Positions 1 through 8,200 of a stretch of DNA of 24,604 nucleotides are shown piece after piece. Every line of letters begins with the position of its first letter. Within the stretch, counting starts at the first letter, position 1. The position numbers were made by a program, and so were the translations under genes. A model generated the notes under the pieces. It did not search any database. It worked only from the letters and a program-made list of their open reading frames with translations, and had not been told where the DNA came from. The DNA is from an uncultured Prevotella sp. (GTDB lineage: Bacteria; Bacteroidota; Bacteroidia; Bacteroidales; Bacteroidaceae): NCBI GenBank assembly GCA_900546345.1, contig URCI01000046.1, positions 1-24,604 on the forward strand, in the 5' to 3' direction.

Positions 1-449
1 GTCCAGTCGCAGTCGATCTGCAGTTCGTCTGTTGGTCCGAGTTGCAGCGTTGTTGTCATCTGTCTGATGCGTTGCAGAATCTTTTCAGCCAAGTTCTTTG
101 CCTCAGTGTGGTCTTGCCCGATAGCCATCATGCAGTCGTTGGTGATATAGACCACAGGGATCACCGTCACGCCTTTGGGCACGCGGCCCACGACGTTGAC
201 GCTGGCGTTGGGCATCGGCGTGCCGTTGGTCATCACCACGTCGAAGTATCGCAGATAGATATGGGTGAGGTGCTCGTGGCGGATGAATGCCGCCACCAAT
301 GAGTCGTCGGGAGAGAAGGTCGTCTGCCAACAATAAGCGGAGCGCCGGGGCTGAGCCGTGCTCTCCCTTTGCCCGCATCCTGCCAACATCACGATCAGCA
401 GTGATGTGAGCAGAAGTGCACAGATGACTGACAGTCTTTTCCCGTTCAT
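1..449 (-). CDS. Lipoprotein of unknown function, 3' end cut by window edge
   Basis: The frame is open from an ATG at 449 to the left edge, giving 149 codons without a stop, so the C-terminus lies outside the window. The N-terminus is a lipoprotein signal: basic start MNGKR, a hydrophobic core, and the lipobox LAGC with Cys25 as the likely lipidated residue. The mature part contains segments such as HIYLRYFDVV, VIPVVYITNDC and LQIDCDW. These alternate like beta strands and helices and resemble the first strands of a TIM-barrel, glycosidase-like fold, but that is an impression, not a family assignment. It lies 63 bp downstream of nhaC and has its own Bacteroidetes-type promoter in that gap, so it may be transcribed separately. 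Function unknown; confidence is high that it is a real gene, low for any role. Confidence 0.8.
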   Translation of the reverse strand, partial: MNGKRLSVICALLLTSLLIVMLAGCGQRESTAQPRRSAYCWQTTFSPDDSLVAAFIRHEHLTHIYLRYFDVVMTNGTPMPNASVNVVGRVPKGVTVIPVVYITNDCMMAIGQDHTEAKNLAEKILQRIRQMTTTLQLGPTDELQIDCDW

Positions 450-469
450 ACCTTTTAGCTTTACGGGCG

Positions 470-500
470 CAAAGATATAATAAAGAAATGAGTTCGCAAA
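470..500 (-). promoter_or_regulatory. Bacteroidetes-type promoter for the lipoprotein gene
   Basis: Read on the minus strand, TTTG (497-500) is followed by a 19-bp spacer and TATCTTTG (470-477). This is a full match to TTTG-N19-21-TAnnTTTG, the consensus of the primary sigma factor in this phylum. It ends about 20 bp before the ATG at 449. Confidence 0.65.
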
Positions 501-512
501 GAATGGCTGGGT

Positions 513-1958
513 TTATTTTGCCATTTTGCCTACGTTGCGGTATATCTTATAGCCAATGGCAGCTATCGTCATGCTCATCAGCGGGCAGAGATAGCAGAAG
601 ATGGCGTAAGGCATATAGGTCAGCGTCGGCACGTTGAGCACCGACGACTGTGTCATGCCGCACGTACTCCAGGGCACGAGCACGGAGGTCACCGTACTGG
701 AGTCCTCGATGCTGCGGCTGAGCAGGCGCGGCTCGTAGCCTTCCTTCTCATAGATGCTCTTGTACATGCTGGCGCTGAGCATGATAGAGAGATACTGGTC
801 GGCAACGGTGGTATTGAAGAAAATGCCAGAGACAACGGTGGAGGTGACGAGGCCGAAGCGTGTGCGTGTCAGCGGCAGGAGCAGGTGCATGATGTTGGCA
901 AGCATGCCGCTGGCCTTTAAGACACCGCCGAAGCAGATGGCACAGAGTATCAGCCATACCGTGCCCATCATGCCCTGCATGCCACGTGTGGCCAGCAAGG
1001 CGTCGCAAGCTGTGTTGCCGGTGTGTACGGCAGTAGCGCCGAAGCCACTGAGCATGACGCCTTTGAAGAGCGTGAGCACCGTGGTGTCGTGGGCACTGAT
1101 GACCTCAGCGAGGATATGTGGTTGGAAGAAGATGGCAAAGAGGCCGGCCAATACCGAGGAGGCGAAGAGTACGATGATGGCAGGCATCTTGCGTGCGATC
1201 ATCACGCCGGTGGCGACAGGTACGATGAGCAGCCAGGGCGAGAGGTTGTATTTGCCTTGCAGAGCAGTGGTGAAAGCAGAGGTGTCGATGGCAGAATGAC
1301 CGGCGACGAAGAGTCCGGCGACGCCATATACGACCAATGCGATGACGACGGCAGGCACTGTGGTGATGGTCATGTAGCGGATATGCGTGAATAGTGGCGT
1401 GCCCACCACACTGGATGCCAACACAGTGGTGTCGGAGAGTGGCGACATCTTATCACCGAAATAGGCACCGGAAAGAATGGCTCCGGCGGTCCAGCCGTCG
1501 CTGAATCCCAGTGCCTTGCCAATGCCCATGAGCGCAATGCCAATGGTTGCCACGGTGGTCCACGAACTGCCCGTCATCACCGACACAAAGCCGCTGATGA
1601 CGCAACAGCAGAGGAGGAAGACGTAAGGATTGATGATCTTCATGCCCCAGTAGATCAGCGTGGGCACCACACCACTGACGGTCCATGTGCCGGAGAGCAG
1701 GCCGATGAGCAGCAGAATGACGATTGCCGTTCCCACGCTGCCGATGGAGTTGTTGATCTCGGTCTCCAAGGTCTTCCATGGCACGTGGAAGCCTAATACA
1801 GCGATCAGGCCGCAGACACCCGTAGACAGTATCAGCGCTAACTGACTGCCGCCGGACAGCGCGTCTGTGCCGTAGACATGGATGACGATGCCAAGAAACG
1901 CCATCAGGAAGATGACGGGGACAAGAGAAAGGACGTACTTCATGGAATAATTCAACAT
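513..1958 (-). CDS. nhaC: NhaC-family Na+/H+ antiporter
   Basis: A 481-residue integral membrane protein with about a dozen hydrophobic segments. The NhaC family exchanges cytoplasmic Na+ for external H+ across the inner membrane. The central signature is visible: TGSSWTTVATIGIA followed by AILSGAYFGDKMSPLSDTT, the GA-FGD--SPLSDTT core typical of NhaC. A second conserved stretch, SSTVTSVLVPWSTCG, lies near the C-terminus. The start is uncertain: the first ATG at 1958 sits inside a heptad repeat, and an in-frame ATG at 1943 (MKYVLSLVPV) begins directly at the first membrane segment and may be the true start. It follows the 180-residue gene by 7 bp (or 22 bp with the later start), so the two are probably co-transcribed. 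Related carboxylate or amino-acid/H+ exchange by this paralogous family cannot be excluded. Confidence 0.88.
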   Translation of the reverse strand: MLNYSMKYVLSLVPVIFLMAFLGIVIHVYGTDALSGGSQLALILSTGVCGLIAVLGFHVPWKTLETEINNSIGSVGTAIVILLLIGLLSGTWTVSGVVPTLIYWGMKIINPYVFLLCCCVISGFVSVMTGSSWTTVATIGIALMGIGKALGFSDGWTAGAILSGAYFGDKMSPLSDTTVLASSVVGTPLFTHIRYMTITTVPAVVIALVVYGVAGLFVAGHSAIDTSAFTTALQGKYNLSPWLLIVPVATGVMIARKMPAIIVLFASSVLAGLFAIFFQPHILAEVISAHDTTVLTLFKGVMLSGFGATAVHTGNTACDALLATRGMQGMMGTVWLILCAICFGGVLKASGMLANIMHLLLPLTRTRFGLVTSTVVSGIFFNTTVADQYLSIMLSASMYKSIYEKEGYEPRLLSRSIEDSSTVTSVLVPWSTCGMTQSSVLNVPTLTYMPYAIFCYLCPLMSMTIAAIGYKIYRNVGKMAK

Positions 1959-1970
1959 TCAACATTCAAC
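1950..1970. repeat. Three tandem 7-bp repeats spanning a stop/start junction
   Basis: The plus strand holds ATTCAAC three times in a row (GTTGAAT in the coding direction). The repeats contain the TGA stop of the upstream 180-residue gene (1966-1968) and the first possible ATG of nhaC (1956-1958). Each unit edge also creates another ATG, so the copy number sets the distance and frame between the two genes. Confidence 0.8.
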
Positions 1971-2508
1971 ATTGTTCCATGTGGTAGCCCAAAAATTTCA
2001 GTTCCATGGCGGCACCCATCAGGTACATCTCGTGAAGCGCGGCGATGAAGACGCGGAAAGCGTCCGGCGTGCCCGGTTCCACATGCAGGTGGCTGATCGT
2101 GTTGTAAGTACGTGCGGCACACTCGCCGACAGTCTGCTGGAGTTTCTCGCCTTGTTCGGGCGTGAGATGAAGAACCTGTTGGCGGATATAGTCGTCGAGA
2201 TGATCAAAGTCGGTGTTGAGGATCATCATCTTGTAGAGGTCGGGCACATGGGTGTAGCGCTCCCAGTCCTCATCCCAATAGTAAGTGATCGCCATTCCGA
2301 TATACATCACCCAACCGAGTGCCACGGTAGGGTAGTGGTTCCACTCGCGAAGGGCATCGGGCAGATAACTCTCGCCGATGGTAGCCCACAGCGCCTCAAT
2401 GTCGGGTGCTTCGGGAAAGTGCTTGTCAATGAGATCGTGGGCTTCAAGATATGTGGCGAGGTCTTTGTGAAAGGTATCCTCAAATTCTTTTGTTCTATTC
2501 TCTTCCAT
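1966..2508 (-). CDS. Conserved-looking hypothetical protein, 180 aa
   Basis: I do not recognise the family with certainty. The protein is soluble, acidic, and rich in Trp, Tyr and His, with no signal peptide. It appears mostly helical, with segments such as ALGWVMYIGMAITYYWDEDWERY and a long C-terminal helix (FIAALHEMYLMGAAMELKFLGYH in two parts). The ATG at 2508 gives a natural start, MEENRTKEFEDTF. It lies 7 bp upstream of the nhaC frame and is separated from bcp by a hairpin terminator, so its nearest functional partner is nhaC. I saw no clear promoter in the gap upstream. The role is unknown; being paired with an antiporter suggests but does not show a link to ion or pH stress. Confidence 0.75.
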   Translation of the reverse strand: MEENRTKEFEDTFHKDLATYLEAHDLIDKHFPEAPDIEALWATIGESYLPDALREWNHYPTVALGWVMYIGMAITYYWDEDWERYTHVPDLYKMMILNTDFDHLDDYIRQQVLHLTPEQGEKLQQTVGECAARTYNTISHLHVEPGTPDAFRVFIAALHEMYLMGAAMELKFLGYHMEQC

Positions 2509-2595
2509 TGTCTTGTTGACTATATATTGTTGAACAGATGTTTCTCTTACGTTCGATTTATTGGCATCCCGGCAGAATTGTAGGGATGATCCTCA

Positions 2596-2632
2596 TTGTT
2601 TCTATCTGACAGTCTTTGTCTTATAGAAACAA
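2596..2632. other. Long imperfect AT-rich stem-loop next to the bcp terminator
   Basis: TTGTTTCTAT (2596-2605) and ATAGAAACAA (2623-2632) are a perfect 10-bp inverted repeat. Inside, GACA (2608-2611) and TGTC (2617-2620) continue the stem after a 2-nt internal mismatch, leaving a 5-nt loop. It is not a standard terminator because no T-run follows. Confidence 0.6.
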
Positions 2633-2636
2633 ATAT

Positions 2637-2657
2637 CGGGAGGGTATGGCCCTCCCG
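2637..2657 (-). terminator. Rho-independent-like terminator after bcp
   Basis: CGGGAGGG (2637-2644) and CCCTCCCG (2650-2657) form an 8-bp perfect stem with a 5-nt loop, 9 bp past the bcp stop. On the minus strand it is followed by ATATTTGTTTC, a weak T-rich tail. Confidence 0.65.
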
Positions 2658-2666
2658 TTTCTTGTT

Positions 2667-3125
2667 TTAGGCTTCAGCGCCTAAGATCTGTTGTGCATGT
2701 TCCTTCACCTTGATCTGCTTCGGACGGAAGATCTCGGTGATCACGCCGTTCTCGTCGGTCACAAAGGTAGTGCGGAACGTACCCATCGTGGTCTTTCCGT
2801 ACATCTTCTTCTCGCCGTAGGCACCAAGAGCCTCTACGAGTTTCTTGTCCGTATCGGCAATCAGCGGGAAGGGCAGGTTATATTTTGCGATGAACTTCTT
2901 GTGGCTCTCTGCACTCTGAATGCTCACGCCGACGACAGCATAGCCTTTGTCGAGCATCGTCTGATAGTTGTCGCGAAGGTTGCAAGCCTCGTTGGTGCAT
3001 CCCGGAGTGGCATCGCGCGGATAGATATAGAGTACGAGTTTCTTACCTTTGAAGTTGCTCAACTTCACTTCATTGCCGTTCTGGTCAAGTCCCAGGAACT
3101 CCGGCAGCTTATCTCCTATTTCCAT
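2667..3125 (-). CDS. bcp: Thioredoxin-dependent thiol peroxidase (peroxiredoxin Bcp)
   Basis: A 152-residue AhpC/TSA-fold peroxiredoxin of the Bcp (PrxQ) type, which reduces H2O2 and organic hydroperoxides in the cytoplasm with electrons from thioredoxin. The signature YPRDATPGCTNEACNLRD is complete: Cys43 is the peroxidatic residue and Cys48, five residues on, is the resolving Cys of the atypical two-Cys Bcp subgroup. The downstream FPLIADTDKKLVEALGAYGEK and the conserved FVTDENGVI are also typical. Length matches the family. It lies 46 bp after the DUF486 gene in the same direction and may be read from the psd promoter, ending at the hairpin at 2637-2657. A thioredoxin that could serve it is encoded at 9589. 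Confidence 0.95.
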   Translation of the reverse strand: MEIGDKLPEFLGLDQNGNEVKLSNFKGKKLVLYIYPRDATPGCTNEACNLRDNYQTMLDKGYAVVGVSIQSAESHKKFIAKYNLPFPLIADTDKKLVEALGAYGEKKMYGKTTMGTFRTTFVTDENGVITEIFRPKQIKVKEHAQQILGAEA

Positions 3126-3171
3126 AATAATAACGTGTTATTGTGTTATTGTCTTGTTACTGAAATGATGA

Positions 3172-3546
3172 TCATGGCTTCATGAACACAAAATACACGG
3201 CTGCCACCAGACAGGCAAAGGCGGCAAGGTGGTTCCAGTGGAGGCTCTGTCCCTGAAAGAGAATGTTTGCGATGAAGGCAAAGACGATCAGTGACACGCA
3301 CTCTTGGATCACTTTGAGCTGGATGAGTGAGAACGGACCGCCATCGCCGTTGAATCCGATGCGGTTGGCCGGTACCTGGCAGCAATACTCAAAAAAGGCG
3401 ATGCACCACGAAAAGATGATGACGCCGATGAGCGGCCAATGATTGCTGATATGTGCTTGCTGTAGTTTCAGATGGCCATACCAGGCCAATGTCATGAAAA
3501 TGTTGCTGCAAAGCAACAATGCGATGGTTGATAATCCCCGATACAC
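3172..3546 (-). CDS. DUF486 family small membrane protein (DMT superfamily-like)
   Basis: A 124-residue protein with four hydrophobic helices, the size and topology of small drug/metabolite-type transporters. The family hallmarks are present: CSNIFMTLAWYGHLK in the first helix and loop, SWCIAFFEYCCQVPANRIG in the second, and LIQLKVIQECVSLIVF in the third. The substrate of DUF486 proteins is not known to me. It sits between pssA (47-bp gap) and bcp (46-bp gap) on the same strand and is probably part of that transcription unit. The family call is secure; any transport function is inference. Confidence 0.9.
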   Translation of the reverse strand: MYRGLSTIALLLCSNIFMTLAWYGHLKLQQAHISNHWPLIGVIIFSWCIAFFEYCCQVPANRIGFNGDGGPFSLIQLKVIQECVSLIVFAFIANILFQGQSLHWNHLAAFACLVAAVYFVFMKP

Positions 3547-3593
3547 GATGATGAATGAATAAGATACCTTTGAGGAAGCGTGTCGCCCCTTGT

Positions 3594-4301
3594 TTATTTT
3601 GCTTTCTTAGCGTCGCTGATGACCGAAAGAATCACGTACCAGGCGATGATGATGGCGAAGGCATATTCGCGGAAAATGATCAGCAATGGGATACAGGTTA
3701 TCAGGAAGGAATAGCGAAGCTCATTGCCCTTCCAGCCCCAGTGCTTGAATTTCAGTGCAAACATCGGTATCTCGGCAATCAGCAGCCATGAGCTCACGAG
3801 CATGAGGGCGATGAGTGCGACCGACATATAAGGCGACAGTGTCTCCCAGCTCTTGGCGCTGAGAATCAGAGAACCCCAAAACAGCGCATTGGCAGGAGTG
3901 GGCAGTCCGATGAAGCCCATGGTCTGCCGCTCATCAAGGTTGAACTTCGCCAGGCGCAGAGCAGAGAAGGCTGCCATGACATAAGCCACGAAAGCCACAT
4001 AGTCGCCTACTGGCTGCAACCAGAAAGGATAGTCCATCACCAACAACTGAGAGAACAGCATGGTGGATGGCGCCACGCCGAAGGTCACGTCGTCGGCCAG
4101 TGAGTCCAGCTCCTTACCAATAGGAGAGGGCACGTGGAGCAGTCGGGCACTCATTCCGTCGAAGAAGTCAAAGACGGCCCCAATGATGATCCATAGCAAA
4201 GCCAGTTCCGGGTCGTGGAAAAAGGCAAAGCACGTTGCGATGCAACCCGAGATGAGGTTGCAACAGGTCAGCGTGTTGGGTATATGTTTCTTGATATTCA
4301 T
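3594..4301 (-). CDS. pssA: CDP-diacylglycerol--serine O-phosphatidyltransferase
   Basis: A 235-residue membrane enzyme that joins serine to CDP-diacylglycerol to make phosphatidylserine, releasing CMP. The CDP-alcohol phosphatidyltransferase motif is complete: Asp45, Asp48-Gly49, Ala52-Arg53, Gly62, Asp66 and Asp70 in DFFDGMSAR and IGKELDSLADD. Early residues IPNTLTCCNLISGC match the type II PssA N-terminus, and several membrane helices follow. The next enzyme of the pathway, Psd, is encoded immediately upstream on the same strand (109-bp gap without a clear promoter), so the two likely form an operon making phosphatidylethanolamine. Confidence 0.95.
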   Translation of the reverse strand: MNIKKHIPNTLTCCNLISGCIATCFAFFHDPELALLWIIIGAVFDFFDGMSARLLHVPSPIGKELDSLADDVTFGVAPSTMLFSQLLVMDYPFWLQPVGDYVAFVAYVMAAFSALRLAKFNLDERQTMGFIGLPTPANALFWGSLILSAKSWETLSPYMSVALIALMLVSSWLLIAEIPMFALKFKHWGWKGNELRYSFLITCIPLLIIFREYAFAIIIAWYVILSVISDAKKAK

Positions 4302-4410
4302 GATGAATAGTGATGATAGTCCTATTGAAGTTCCTGAATCTATTTGCTTGCCGATCAGCGTTGTTTTATCTTGATGATGGATCCCTTTTACACGATTGGT
4401 GATTCCTTCC

Positions 4411-5103
4411 TCACGCCAGTTTGGCGATGATCGTCTGGTCGCCTGTTGTCTTCTGTCCCATTTTGACCATCACTTTTGAACCGATTGGCAGGAAGACATC
4501 CACTCGTGAGCCCAGTTTGATGAAGCCTAAGTGCTCATCGATATAGCAGTCTTCGCCCTCCTTGGCGTAGGTGACAATGCGGCGGGCCATGGCACCGGCG
4601 ATCTGTCGGCAAAGGATATCGACGCCATGCTCTGTGGTGATCATGATGTCGGCACGCTCATTCTCCTCGCTGGCCTTTGGCAGCCAAGCTTTATGGTAGT
4701 TACCATCCTGGTGTTTGACAAACTTCACCTTGCCGTCCACCGGGAACCAGTTGGCATGAACATTGAACAAACTCATGAAGATGCTGATCATCAATCGCTT
4801 GTCATGGAAATACTCATTTTCTTCCACCTCTTCGATCACGACAATCTTACCGTCGGCCGGTGCCACGACAATCTTGTCGGTGTCCTCTACGTTGAGGTAC
4901 CGCACCGGGCATTGATAGAAGTTGAAGACGATGCCGTAGACCACGCCAAAGACCACCATGAACAGCCAAAAGGGCCATTTCGTGTCAAAACCGTACCACA
5001 GTGCGGAACCGGCAGCGATGATGAAAATCAGTCCGTAAAGCAGTGTGTCATTGCCTTCACGGTGTATTCGAATTTTCTTTAGTTTCTGTATCTTTTTTCC
5101 CAT
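4411..5103 (-). CDS. psd: Phosphatidylserine decarboxylase proenzyme
   Basis: A 230-residue decarboxylase that converts phosphatidylserine to phosphatidylethanolamine. Two N-terminal hydrophobic segments (about residues 21-39 and 44-62) anchor it to the inner membrane. The core has VAPADGKIVVIEEV and IFMSLFNVHANWFPVDG, both typical of the short Psd class. The LGSRVD motif marks the self-cleavage site: cleavage between Gly198 and Ser199 would leave a small alpha subunit of 32 residues starting with the pyruvoyl group made from Ser199. It is the first gene of the leftward block and has a consensus promoter at 5146-5177. Some short-class relatives act on archaetidylserine, but pairing with pssA here argues for the phospholipid. 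Confidence 0.95.
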   Translation of the reverse strand: MGKKIQKLKKIRIHREGNDTLLYGLIFIIAAGSALWYGFDTKWPFWLFMVVFGVVYGIVFNFYQCPVRYLNVEDTDKIVVAPADGKIVVIEEVEENEYFHDKRLMISIFMSLFNVHANWFPVDGKVKFVKHQDGNYHKAWLPKASEENERADIMITTEHGVDILCRQIAGAMARRIVTYAKEGEDCYIDEHLGFIKLGSRVDVFLPIGSKVMVKMGQKTTGDQTIIAKLA

Positions 5104-5145
5104 GGTTGTTCTGAGAGAGTTTCAAATTTCCTTTTCACTTGCTTG

Positions 5146-5177
5146 CAAAGTTAATTATTTTTTATCACTCCTACAAA
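5146..5177 (-). promoter_or_regulatory. Promoter of the psd-pssA block
   Basis: On the minus strand TTTG (5174-5177), a 20-bp spacer and TAACTTTG (5146-5153) match the Bacteroidetes promoter fully. The -7 element ends about 43 bp before the psd ATG. Confidence 0.7.
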
Positions 5178-5193
5178 TTTTTTATTCGCTACT

Positions 5194-5225
5194 TTTGGTT
5201 GTCTCGCTTTTTAGACGTAACTTTA
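5194..5225 (+). promoter_or_regulatory. Promoter of dnaE
   Basis: TTTG (5194-5197), a 20-bp spacer and TAACTTTA (5218-5225) match TTTG-N20-TAnnTTTG with one mismatch in the last base. It fires away from the psd promoter; the two -33 boxes are 16 bp apart. Confidence 0.6.
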
Positions 5226-5278
5226 CACTCGAATAGCAGATTATCGCACGATTATAAGAAGTTCAAAGGGAAGATTCG

Positions 5279-8200
5279 ATGGAAGAATTCGTTCATTTGC
5301 ACGTACATACTCATTATTCTATTCTTGACGGCCAGTCCAAGGTGCCTCATCTTGTCGACAAAGCCATCAAGGATGGCATGCGTGGCATGGCCATTACCGA
5401 TCACGGTGTGATGTATGGCATCAAGGAGTTCTCGGACTATTGTGCCGGTGTGAACAAGCAGCGCAAGGCCGACGGACAGGAGCCTTTCAAGCCGATCTTT
5501 GGCTGTGAGATGTACGTGGCCCACCATCATAAAGAAGATAAGAACAAGGATGCCGGTGACAAGTCGGGCTACCACCTTATAGTGCTGGCCAAGAACTATC
5601 ATGGTTACAAAAATCTGATCAAGCTCGTCAGCCGGGCATGGACCGACGGCTATTATTATCGGCCGCGTACCGACCGCTACGACTTGGAGAAATACCATGA
5701 GGATCTGATTGTCTGCTCGGCCTGTATTGCCGGCGAGGTGCCGTCCAAGATCCTCAAAGGCGACATCGAGGGAGCCAGGGAAGCAGCGCGCTGGTATCAC
5801 CGGGTCTTTGGCGATGACTACTATCTCGAGTTGCAGCGTCATGAGGTCAAGGACCCTAATATCCGGGCCAACCGTGAGACCTTCCCTTTGCAGCAACGGG
5901 CCAACGCCGTGCTGATGAAGATTGCCAAGGAAGAAGGCATCAAGCTCGTATGCACCAACGACTGTCACTTCGAGGACAAAGACACTGCCGAGGCCCATGA
6001 CCACCTGCTCTGTCTGGCTACCGGAAAGGATCTTGATGATCCCACCCGTATGCTTTACACCAAGCAGGAGTGGTTCAAGACTCAGCAGGAGATGAACGAT
6101 ATCTTCAGCGACGTGCCCGAGGCGCTGCGCAATACTCAGGAAGTTCTTGACAAGGTCGAGATCTACAGCATCGACCACGGACCGATTATGCCGTTCTTCC
6201 CCATCCCAGAGAGTTTTGGTACCGAGGAAGAGTGGCACAAGAAGTTCACCGAGGAGCAACTTTTTCATGAGTTCACCACTGATGAGCACGGCGAGAATCC
6301 GTTACCTCCTGACAAGGCGCAGGCTGTCATCGACCGACTGGGCGGTTACGACAAGATCTACCGCATCAAGTTCGAGGCCGACTATTTGGCCAAACTTGCC
6401 TACGATGGTGCCAAGAAGCGCTATGGCGATCCGCTGCCCGACAATGTCAAGGAGCATATCAACTTTGAGCTTCACGTGATGAAGACGATGGGTTTCCCTG
6501 GCTACTTCCTCATTGTCCAGGACTTCATCAATGCTGCCCGCAATGAGCTCGGCGTATGGGTGGGACCGGGCCGTGGCTCTGCTGCCGGTTCTGTTGTCGC
6601 CTATTGCCTGGGTATCACCAAGATCGATCCTCTGAAATATGACTTGCTGTTCGAGCGTTTCCTCAACCCCGATCGTGTCAACCTCCCGGATATTGATACC
6701 GACTTCGATGATGACGGACGTGGTAAAGTGCTCCGTTGGGTCATGGACAAGTACGGTCATCAAAACTGCGCCCACATCATCACCTACGGCAGTATGGCCA
6801 CGAAAAACTCGCTCGCCGATGTGGCGCGTGTGGAGAAGCTGCCGCTGGAGAAGGCCAACGCATTGAAGAAAGCTATCCCCGACCGACTGCCCGACGGCAT
6901 GAAGATGAATCTTGAGAATGCCATCAAATGCACGCCGGAGTTGCGCGAAGCCATGGCTTCGCCCGATCCCCGTGAACGCAACACTATCAAATATGCCCGC
7001 CAGCTCGAGGGTACCATACGAGGCACAGGTCTTCACGCCTGTGGCTTCATCATCTGTCGTGACCCGATCAGCGACTGGGTGCCAGTGTCCACTGCCGACG
7101 ACCCCGATTTCCCGGGACTGAAATGTGCTGTCACCCAATACGATGGACACGTCATTGAGTCCACCGGCCTCATCAAGATGGACTTCCTCGGATTGAAGAC
7201 GCTCTCTGAGCTGAAGGAAGCCTGCAAAGTCATCAAGCAGACGACAGGCGATGTGATCGACCTCGACAACATCCCTATCGACGATGATCTCACCTACAAG
7301 CTCTATCAGCAGGGACGCACTATCGGCACGTTCCAGTTCGAGTCGCCCGGTATGCAGAAATATCTGCGTGAGCTCAAACCGACGGTCTTTGAGGACTTGA
7401 TCGCTATGAACGCCCTCTACCGTCCGGGACCTATGGACTATATCCCATCGTTTATTGCCCGCAAGAACGGTCAGGAGCCGATCACCTACGACATTCCTTG
7501 CATGGAGAAATACCTCAAGGACACCTATGGCATTACCGTCTACCAGGAGCAGGTGATGTTGCTCTCGCGTCAGTTGGCCAACTTCACGCGTGGCCAGAGC
7601 GATGCACTGCGTAAGGCCATGGGTAAGAAGAAAAAGAAGATTGTCGACCAGATGAAGCCGCTCTTCCTGGAAGGCGGCAAGAAAAACGGTCACGACCCCA
7701 AGATTCTCGAGAAGATTTGGTCAGACTGGGAGAAGTTTGCCTCCTATGCCTTCAATAAGTCCCATGCCACCTGTTATTCGTGGGTAGCTTATCAGACGGC
7801 CTATCTCAAGGCACACTATCCGGCAGAATACATGGCTGCACTGATGACACGGCGTCACAGCGACATCGGTGAGATCACCAAGCTCATGGAGGAGTGTAAG
7901 TCGATGAGCATCCCTACACTGGGGCCTGACGTCAACGAGAGCTACGTGCAGTTTGGTGTGAACAAAAATGGTGAGATCCGCTTTGGCCTCTCTGCCATCA
8001 AAGGCATGGGCGCCAATGCTGCCGCCGCCATTGTCAAGGAGCGAGAAGCCCACGGACCCTACAAGGATATCTATGATTTTGCAGAACGTGTGAGTCTGAA
8101 GGATGTCAACCGCAAGGCTTTCGAGAGCCTGGCGCTCAGCGGAGGCTTTGACTGCTTTGGCAATATGCGCGAGCAGTATCTCACGCCCAACGCCAAGGGT

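Noticed and set aside
5252..7693. Two long leftward open frames (345 and 463 codons) opposite dnaE
   Set aside because: They lie wholly inside dnaE on the other strand, have no recognisable motifs and low-complexity hydrophobic/His-rich content. They are what the strong codon bias of dnaE produces in an antisense frame.
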